Shown one piece after another: positions 49,142 through 58,600 of a DNA stretch of 64,000 nt (the first letter of the stretch is position 1; each line of letters starts with the position of its first letter). The position numbers and the translations under genes are program-made. The stretch spans positions 33,247,332 to 33,311,331 of the forward strand of contig NC_053046.1 of the NCBI RefSeq assembly GCF_003473485.1. The letters run 5' to 3'. Source of the stretch: Medicago truncatula. Taxonomy: Eukaryota > Streptophyta > Magnoliopsida > Fabales > Fabaceae. The notes beneath the pieces were generated by a model that searched no databases, was not told the DNA's origin, and saw nothing but the letters and a program-made list of their open reading frames with translations.

Positions 49142-50012
49142 TTTTTTTTGGATTCGGATTGGCTAACTTTGACGCGAGAAAGGCATGGTGCCTTTGGGTC
49201 AGCCTAATCCGTTGGATAAATTCTATGTTTCAGATCAAGCCACATGTTGCATCAGTCATCCCATATAAGAGGCATGCATAACTACAACCTTCTTCGATCT
49301 ATCCGTTGGTGTTTGCGACAGTCACTGCGCACCACCTGAGTCACCCTACCAACGCCGCAGACTCGCTGTTCAAATATGTCGACACCGTGTCCTCGCCATA
49401 AAGGTCTGTAAGACTATGAAATGAAGACAAAAGCAGCAAGACCAAGAACCAACCATAACTGTTTCAAGGTTGCAGTCAAGTCAAGGCCATAATTCCAGCA
49501 CCAGTAACTATATTGACTCACCAGGCTGACAACAGCACCAGAAAACTGAAGCTATCCTGAAATCATTAAACCCATAATCACTCTCATGGATTTGGGTGCC
49601 TTTTCATTGACAACCACCTTGTTCTTTCTTGATTTGTTATTGTCTTAGGTATTAGGTTACCGACAGTCATTTTTCATCTTTTCACGTTCCAACCCTTGAA
49701 AAAGAAACAAGCTGTAGGTTCACGGTGGCAGACCGACAGCATATAGAGGTCGAACGACAAACAGATCTTCCAAAGTGTGCTGAGGTTTGACAGCGTGTGG
49801 AAGTTGAACGAAAACAGCGTGCGGAGGCCCGATGGCTGATGGGAACTTACGGGACGAAGGTATGGCACAATGGTTCCACCTTTGTGTGGCAGAGTGCTTT
49901 ATAGAGTTGGAAATGTGGCTAGATCTGAGACATAGGATTTTTCCAAAGGACTAGGCTGACTCAAAGGCACCATGCCTTTCGCGCGTCAAGCTCAGCCAAT
50001 CTGAATCCTTTT
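49142..50012. mobile_element. 870-bp element with 60-bp terminal inverted repeats
   Basis: The left end (about 49150-49212: ggattcggattggct...aggcatggtgcctttggg) matches the reverse complement of the right end (about 49947-50008) with few mismatches. The interior is GC-richer than the surroundings and shows no transposase. It is a non-autonomous DNA transposon of unassigned superfamily. Long T runs border both ends, so target-site duplications cannot be read. Confidence 0.75.
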
Positions 50013-50827
50013 TTTTTTTTTTAAAAAAGCTAGCCCAATAACTATATATATTAGTGGTACTTGATAACTTGCATTTCAGTAACAGTCAAAAAGAAAAGGA
50101 AAAAAACACATTTCAGTGAACAAAATGTTAGTAATTTGTATTCATGTACTACTTACTGAGAATTATCGAAATCTGTATTGATTTTGTTACAAAAATCCAG
50201 TAAGTTACTTCTAAGATGGTTTAAACAGGACATTTATTTTTTAAATAGCAGAATATATATATATATATATATATATCCCATAGTACAACAGATACTATAA
50301 CTCAAGTATAAGTGAAAGAGATAAGGATATTCTCCAACACTTTCAGGATGGTCTTTGTATTCATTCTGCTAGAGCCACCAATATTTCTCTTGTTGGCAAG
50401 GCAAGGATGTTTGGAACTCAACTCACAATCCTAATAATCTCTGGATTCAATTACTAACTAATTGACTACCAAACTACTTTCAAGAACTTAATTCACTATA
50501 GTGAACAACAATCTAACCACCTATTGCAATCTTGTGATTAAGTAACTGACTAACAAACTACTCTTATTCTCCTAATATGTATCATTACCATCATATCTAC
50601 AACAAATTGCATATGGGTTAGAAAAACATGGCCAAGTAAGTAGTGATCTACATATAGAGACATATCGCATTTGTATTGGAAAAAACATGGTAAGAAATGA
50701 ACAATCTCATATATTTGAATCTCAAAGTGTTTTTCTGTAAGCAAATACATAGACCAGGTACAATAAAACAGAGTAGCAGCACCTCTTACAAGACAGTGAT
50801 TAATAAAACTTGGCCTTGGCCAACGAC
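50013..50827. other. TRAPPC4 3' flank
   Basis: It contains a (AT)12 microsatellite at 50253-50276. A block at about 50335-50530 reads like antisense retroelement-derived sequence but gave no protein. The last part presumably holds the TRAPPC4 3' untranslated region. Confidence 0.4.
50253..50276. repeat. (AT)12 microsatellite
   Basis: A perfect 24-bp AT dinucleotide run, likely length-variable. Confidence 0.9.
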
Positions 50828-53226
50828 TTATTGACCCAGTAGTGCAACACGATCCTTTTGTACTGACTGAGTTAGGTTCATATCAAAGAGCTCACATCGA
50901 ATAGGCATCTCTATTTCATAGAAGGGATTCTTCAAAACATAATCCGTATACAATTCGTATACATATTTCAATAAACTTTCTATTTGTTGAGTGCCAGGCT
51001 CACACACTGCAAAAAACTTTGTCCCTGTTGGAGAGAAGAGTTAATTTCATATGGCATGACTTATAAGTTATATCAAAATCTAAAATCTGAATAAAATTAT
51101 ACACTACAGTATAATTCAACCGCAAGTTGTGAGAACTTATACAGAAGCTAATCATCTAGAAATATCTAAACTATCGTGTTCATCATCATCATCATCCAAA
51201 TCAGTAGCATATGCCTGCAACCTTTACATTACATAGACTAAGTCGTATCGAGTAAATAAATTTATTTTCATGGAATTCAAAAACCTGTACTAAGCAGCGA
51301 GTGCTTGATATGGATACATATTCTCTAACTTTCCAGCAGGAAAGGTAGAGTATCTTTTGGACCACTCTGATCCATCAGATAAATCGGGTATTTCATATGA
51401 AGCCACGTGTCACTCTTTTTCTATTTTCTAAAATAATAATGAATGGGGCGTGGGCAATGCAGCAGTAGGTTGGCGTGACGGACAACGGCACATCATGGAG
51501 GGAACAGAGCTACTTGGTGGCGGCGGTGTCGTTGTCGAGGCAACAGAGACACGGCAGGTGTTGTGAATGTTCTCCATTTGTTTTACTGTTTTAAGCAAAT
51601 TTTAAGGAAAAACGTAACATGTGGCTTCATCTGGAACACTGGATTTATATGACGGATCAGAATGGTCCAAAGTTACTCTACCTTTCCCACTAGAAAGTTA
51701 GAGAATCCATATCCGCTTAATATCTGATAAATGACAGTATATAAAAGTTATTTATTTAAATTCTCCTTCATACATAATCAAATACAGTGTTTTACTCTGA
51801 GTTTTATTTCTCTGCCTCCTTGAAAATAATGAATATATTTCGGGTATATATATAACTATGTTAAAGTATTTGCAGTTTTGTAACCAAAAAAAAGTATTTG
51901 CAGTTTCACCTTAATGGGGCTTAGCAGAGCATATCAAAACCTGGAAGAAAACGACATAGTTCTATAGGTGAAATTCCAAAAGCACCAGACTTATGTCACC
52001 AAAAATTATCAAGAGTTTTCGAGATATTTATATTACTATACCATTTTCATTAAAATCTGTATACACTAAGTGCCCGTAACTCCCAAGGCTACACATATAT
52101 CAGTGTGGGTAAAAATCAAATGTTGGTATTAGATATATGATATATCAATCATCAATATGCACATGATGTTTTGCATTCATTCTTCATTTGATTCATCACG
52201 TGAATTTGAGAGTCTCTAATCTAATATCGAGTTATTAAATTTAAAACAATACCTGTAAGTGATTGGAAGCAATGGAGGTCAAATGTGTCAGCTTGGAGTA
52301 GTTCAATTCCTGAACAACCTGACACAGGTGATAATTGCTGAGAGATGGCATGCATTGAATGCCATAAGCTAGCCACTCTTAAGGTATCATTGGTATCCAT
52401 TCGTCCAGCTGACCCATAATCCTAAATATCAAAAAGTTTAACAAATTATAAATCATAGTGTTCAATTACAACAACAACAACAACCAAGCCTTATCCCACT
52501 GAACTGGGTTTGGCTACATGGATCAAATTACGCCTTAATGTTCCATTATAAACCATAATTCAAATCATAGTTTTCAATTAAAGAAGAAAAAGTGCAACAC
52601 TAGCAAAAGCTCCGTCGCATTAGATGGGATTAATTCTAGTTAACATATATGGATTAGATGATGCCATTATGATTTGTCAAAATGCTAATGTTAATCAAGG
52701 TCTCGTTTAATGATCTTCCATAGAGTTTTTTCAAGTCTTTTTTTAGCTTTGCAGATATAAATAAAAGAGTTGCTGCAAGTCTGCCAATATAACTAAAATT
52801 ACTATTGTTTAATACAAAATTTAGGAAGATTAAATCGTCATTATTTCCATCTTGCAAAACGAAGTCATATCCTAATTGCTTATTAGGATATAATGATTCA
52901 AATTTCTTATATATACTGAAATCTTTTAAGAGACATAACTTAACACCACTAATATATACTGAGAAACCAGTCGGATAAAAAAAAAATGTATGTTGGTCGT
53001 CTTTAATAAAACTTATTGACTGAAACTCGTTATACAATGTGACCTGAATAACAAATAACAACCCAAAACAGTCATCACAGAAAGATACCAATTTAGCGTA
53101 AGATATATATCATTCAGGAAACAAAATAAAAAGGATTTGAAATCCACAGTGGCGAGTAACCGTAACCTTATAGTAGATCAATCCACCAGACTTATTGATG
53201 ATGTAAAGACTGTAAATCGCTGCCAT
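50828..53226 (-). CDS. TRAPP complex subunit 4 (TRS23), three exons
   Basis: This is a core subunit of the TRAPP tethering complexes, which act as Rab1/Ypt1 exchange factors at ER-Golgi and trans-Golgi membranes. Exons are 53226-53167, 52421-52253 and 51024-50828, with phases agreeing, giving 141 residues, the usual plant length. The protein has the longin/sybindin fold: MAAIYSLYIINKSGGLIYYK, then DYGSAGRMDTNDTLRVASLW, HAISQQLSP, GIELLQADTFDLHCFQSLTG, TKFFAVCEPGTQQIESLLKY, and the end VQKDRVALLGQ. It closely follows Arabidopsis At5g02280 as remembered. A further intron probably lies in the 5' leader: a TTTCAG acceptor at about 53252 and a GTAATC donor at about 53748. Intron 2 contains a MITE; intron 1 contains a 145-codon open frame on the same strand. 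Confidence 0.95.
51303..51716. mobile_element. MITE of about 410 bp in TRAPPC4 intron 2
   Basis: Long inverted repeats of roughly 75-100 bp mark the two ends: gatatggat...attctctaactttc at the left, and its reverse complement gaaagttagagaatccatatc at the right. The pairing continues through ggtagagta and gatcc.tca.ataaatc. There is no coding capacity. Superfamily was not assigned; the long inverted repeats suggest a Mutator- or hairpin-type MITE. Confidence 0.8.
52466..52530 (-). repeat. 3' fragment of a TTG-tailed SINE
   Basis: The segment caacaacaacaaccaagcct...cccactgaactggg resembles the tail region of the SINE at 24181-24303, in the same (minus) orientation, lying in TRAPPC4 intron 1. 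Confidence 0.5.
52654..53091 (-). other. 145-codon open frame inside TRAPPC4 intron 1, unrecognised
   Basis: An open frame of 145 codons runs on the same strand as TRAPPC4 within its first intron. Residues from about 17 onward (VTLYNEFQSISFIKDDQHTF...) follow a good splice acceptor (ttgttattcag at about 53044). I do not recognise the sequence. It is rich in Phe, Leu, Asn, Lys and Tyr, as chance frames in AT-rich DNA tend to be, but it lacks low-complexity runs. It could be a relic exon of an inserted gene fragment, an alternative exon or chance. Confidence 0.25.
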
Positions 53227-53252
53227 TCCAAAAGCCTTTTGCCAGAATCTGA

Positions 53253-55695
53253 AATCCCTAATTTAAACAATTGAACTTCATTAAAATTCTGGTGCAAAAC
53301 ATAGTTAATTGCAAAATAGGGAATTCAATTTGTTCATATTCTAAACTGGTTGAAGAATCACCATTTAACAACACTTTGTACTAAATGTTCAAATTCCACC
53401 ACACTGCTATAACGACTAATTGACAACATTACATGGATCAGATCGGAACTTGAACCACCTACATAATACTCTTTCAGTTCAGTGTCCCAACTCTTCGAGG
53501 AGACAATGAATACAAATTTCAATCACACTAAGCAAAATAAAGATAAAATTAGTAAAACTAAATGCAACTAAAATTGTTGTAATTGTGAATAAAAATAAGT
53601 TAATTTTAAAATGCAACTAGGAACCTGAGCTTCTATGCATTTGGGAATCAGAGATGCGAAAAAAAACGAAGAAAAGCATTGAAGTATGATTACAATTTAG
53701 AATAGAATGAACGAAATTGTTAGAAGAAAGAAAGAAGGATGATTACCAGCCAAACTTCAATCGGCTTCTCTATTGTCCTCCTGTTGTGTTGTAAATTGTA
53801 ATAACCCCCAAGAGAACTTTGGTTATACGTGAAAGATTTATTATTCTTTTTTTTTTTTTTTTTTTTTTTAAGGAAAAAAGATTTAAATTTCTATGAATTT
53901 AATCTATTATATGAGTTTTGACCGGTTTATTCTTATCTAAAATTTTTTAAATTGGTATCCAATTCAATAATGGACAAATATGAGGGTCCATTTGTGGGGA
54001 TCCCATTTAAAGTAAGAGTAAAGTTATGTATAAACTTGTCCATCGAAATTGATACGAAGGAATTCAAACTTGTGACCTTGATAGGAGCAAACTCCAAGAT
54101 CTCAAACCAACTATTAGCTTAACCCCAATAAACATTTGTTATCTATTTTACCATTCATTGAAACTATTTTATTTATTATTTTATTTTTTAATAGTATTAT
54201 TTCAAATTTTAATTAAAAAATTAAATCCCATTAATCTATGTACAAACATGGTAAAAATTTATATTTTATTTATATTAATGGTATATTATTTGTGTTATTA
54301 AAAAAAGTAAGAATTTATATTATCATCGTTGACATTGAAAAAGATAAACATGGCGAAGGAGACGCTCATTGAAAAAACTATATTATATTTGTTAAATCAT
54401 TGTTGACATTGAAAAAGATAAACATGGTAAGAATTTATATTATATTTGTTATTAAATATTGTTATAATTTGAAAGTCACAAAAATTTATACATATAATTT
54501 TAATCAAAATCAAAATTTCATATTAAATATCCTTCAAGTTTTACACGCGTCATATAAGTTCATATATTTAGGAAAGAAGACGCCCGTCTTTTAGATTTTG
54601 GTGATTTAGAACGAACATATAATTTGGATCAGTGTGTAAATTTTTATAATTCCTAAAATGTAACTTGAATTCTAGAGTGCTCTTTCAAATTCATTTGTTG
54701 GAAAGAAAGATTTCCATGAAAACAAGACAAAACAAAAGTCTACTTGAGAGAGATAAAGATATAATATTTTCTATGTTAGAGAAAAATGGTATTTTCATAG
54801 ATAAAAAGTTATTTTATGGTTTAGTTAATCATAAAAAAAATCATGTTTTTTACAGTCTCGTACGTACTGTTATGATTTATTTATAAATCAAACCGTATGC
54901 AAAAAAGTTGTCTAATCTCTTACTCCCTCTTGTCTCAATTATAAACAACTATTTACTCTTTAACTTAATTGAATAAATGATGAATGTGGTATATAATATA
55001 GATTAGATACATCATTTTTTTAATAAACTTAATTACTTGTAATTGATACTAGAAAGAGTTTATTTTGAAAAATCATACATACAATTAAGAGTCACTCTAC
55101 TTGGGTTTCGCAAGTGCAAGTATACATTGGATAAGACCTACAGAAATGTCTGACAATATCATTTAATAAAATAGTGAGTGAGTATTATTAAGGTTCAAAG
55201 AAGAATCTCACCAATATTTTTTTTGATACAAAATAGGGTCAAAGTCCAAAAAGAAGAGTCTCATCTTATTTTATTAATAATAAAAAATTTGCTAACAAAT
55301 ATTTAAGAACATTTATTAAAAAATTTAGAAAAGGAATAATTTATAAAGTTTATGTTAAAAAAATTACTTTTTAAATTTTTAATATGTTGAATGCCAGACA
55401 AGACTTCTTTTTAGTCTTTACCAAAAAAAAAAAAAACTTCCTTTTAGTCTTCTCTAATAATAATAATAATAATAAGTCAACAACTTGGGTCATGTAAAAA
55501 AAAAGGCAGTGTGAAGGTGGCGAAGGAGGTACCCAAAGACATGTACGGGGACTGGCAGTGAGTTTGTTAGTCAGTTAGAGTGAAATTCATTTCTGTTAGG
55601 AGGACAGAGAAGAAGAAGAATTTCCTTTATATACATAATATTTCTCTTTTCATCTTCTTCCATTTTCATTTTCATCTCAACAACCACATTCTTTC
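53253..55695. other. TRAPPC4 leader and intergenic region up to FTSH
   Basis: The first 500 bp likely hold a TRAPPC4 leader intron and first exon (to about 53790). A T-run lies at about 53850-53869. A 26-bp motif (gttgacattgaaaaagataaacatgg) occurs at about 54329 and 54402. A Stowaway-like left end (actccctc.tgtctcaatta) lies near 54921. A (TAA) microsatellite lies at 55456-55476. The last 150 bp are probably the FTSH leader. Confidence 0.45.
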
Positions 55696-58600
55696 ATGGC
55701 TGCTTGGAAGCGTTTCATTACGCACCACCTCACTTCTTCAATCCATCAAGCTCGAATGCAGGTCACTCACTACTTCAATACATTTTCTTTTCTTTTTTCT
55801 TTCTTGAATTTGATCATCCAATAAGAGTTAGTGACTTGGTATTACAATTTCTTTCATCAACGACCATGTCTAATGAGTAGGGTCTGTTCTGTTTTGATAA
55901 ACAACTTATTTGCATCTTATAGCACAAGCGCTTCTTTATAAGCTCATATGACATGTTTTTATAGAAAAACATAAAATGAAGTTGAATTGTTCTTGTATAT
56001 GCTATAAATTGTTTTTATAAGCTATATTGGAGAACTTATGAAAACAAGTTCAAAAAAGCTTTATGAAAATTGTCACAAGCTGTTTTCATAAGTTTTTCCA
56101 AATAGTCTCACAAAACTTAGGTCAACAGATAGACTCAAATATGTCAATCCAAACAAACCCTGTATATGGCCTATTTCGATAAATAGCTTATTTGCAGCTT
56201 ATAGTAAGAGCTGTTATCATGATATGCGATTATGCATAAGCTTACGTAAGCTATTTTTATAGAAAAAAGATAAAATAATTGTTTTTATAAGCTGTATTGA
56301 AGAACTTATGAAAATAGGCCAAAAAAAGCTTGTGTTTTCATAAGTTCTCTCAAACAGTCTGAAGAAACTTATGTGAGTAGATAAACTCAAATAAGTCAAT
56401 CCAAACAGGGCCATAGTGGAATTGACTATTAAATAGTATCAATTGTTTCGGTATCATATTACTTTTCTGTAGAGTTTAATCTTTTGCGTAATTTTTGAAT
56501 ATTTTTGGTTTACTGATCAGGCAGGCATGTTATCTCGACATTTAGGTACTGGTATCATGATTGAACTGCAAATTTATTTTTTATATGTTTCTAATTTCTA
56601 TCTCTGCACTGTATATTGTATTCCTTTTATTTGTCATATCATCTTATAAGTTATTTTTGCAGGTTGAAAGGCGTCAATCTGAATTTCGGAAGTTCAAAGA
56701 ACTATTGAGTAGAAACGATGCATCTCTTAATAAGTTTGAAAAGTTTGAAGGCTGTACAAGTACGAGACTTTTGTTCCCTTATCACATTTACTGCATGTTA
56801 TGTTTCTAAAATACAAGCTTTTGTTTTTCTTTCTCGTTTGTCGATACTGTCTTTCTGAATTATTTCAGTTCTGTAGATATACTTTGTTTTGAATTAATTA
56901 TGCCTATTTTCACCATGTGTTTGATGTACCAAGCAAACTATTATTGGCTTTAGATATTGCTTGTGGCACTTACTCTCAAATTTATGTAGGGAATAGGCTT
57001 TTCTTCTCCCAGTCCAGATATCTAGGAAATCTGGCACGACCACTACGCGATTCATCTGAAGCAGAGGAAGCCTCTTCTCTTAAAGAACTTTACGATGAAA
57101 TTGATCCTGAAGCCGTGATTAGAGCATATGAAAGCAACCCATCTCTGCATAAAAATTCTTTGGCATTTTCTGAATATGTTAAAGCATTGATAAAAGTTGG
57201 TAGGCTTTCTGAAAGTGAATTTCTGAACACTCTGCTAAGAGGTAATTATCTTGCTAGAATAGCTCGTTTTCTCTTGACTGTATTTGCATCTGATTGTGCT
57301 TTGCTCTGTTTGACCATATTTTACGGAGATTCTAATTCTGTTCAAGGAATTAAGATTTTCCCCCCTGATTAGGAAACTAGACACATGCTTGAATTGTTTA
57401 TAATTTGATTTGATTAGAAAGCTGAGGTAATTGCTATTCTGCCTAATCATGGTTGTGCCCCCAAGTAAAAAGACTGAAGACACAGATCTATTTGCATTAC
57501 ATTTAGAATCTTACCTGCTGAGTGTTATTATTTGAGGTTCAACATTTCTACAGAATGTAATTAACATAGTCTTTTTTATAATGATTTGAATATTAATACT
57601 TTGCTATCTTCTCTCATTTCCCAAAAACCAGTGGAAGTCTCTGTGTATATGGTAAGTTATTTCATTTGCTTATTGCCAAATGGCAACAGGCCATTTATGT
57701 GGTAGCATTGATCGTAATATTTTGTTGGGGATTATGAAGTTTGATTAAAATCTTACACTTTTATTCATAAAATATGCATTTCAAGGATGGGATAATTAAA
57801 TGATGGATGTACGAAATCCATAATCTTATATAGATCTAAGTTGGATTCTGCAGAATTCAAAACTTGGCATTGCAACTGCGCACTTGTCAAAATTTGTTAT
57901 TCTTCTTCTTTTCAATCAGCTTTTTGAACATTCATTTCTTTTGCACATTTTACCGATCTCAAGTTATAACCTGAGGCATATGAATTTTCAGCTATTTCTC
58001 ATTCAGCGAGAAAGGAAGAGAGTAGTATAGGTGGTGTTGCAGCTCTTATAAATGTCGGAGAACCAACAAAAGATGGGATTCTTGGAACTACAAGTGCTCC
58101 TGTTGATAAGGTTGCTGCATTAGAAGGTGAAAATTTCAATGAGCAACTATGGCATACAATTTGGTTTGTTGCAGGGGCCTTCCTCTTGATATGTGGTGTA
58201 GGAGCTCACATCGTGTATAAAGGAATTAACACAGGTATTATTACTGTCTCATTGTAACTTACAAATCGCTGAGTTTAATTCAATATTCAATCTGAGTTTG
58301 ATTTGCACATCTCTGTTTTGTTTTTCACCCTTTTTTTTCTTTCTATAATACTTAATGTACGAAGAACTGCAGCCCAGTGTAGAGACAAATACTAAATTTA
58401 GCGATGTGAAAGGTGTAGATGAGGCGAAGGCTGAACTTGAAGAAATTGTTGATTACCTAAAAGATCCTAAGGTAGACTTTTCCAGCATTAATCCATGCTC
58501 TCTCTTTCTTGCAGTTCTCGCACTCTAGCATGAAATAGTTATTTGATTTACATGTGTCCTAAGCTATTCCAATCTCGTTGATTACTTATTTGATGCCACG

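Noticed and set aside
50253-55476. CRISPR-like or phage-like arrays
   Set aside because: The only regular short repeats are simple AT and TAA microsatellites; this is plant nuclear DNA.
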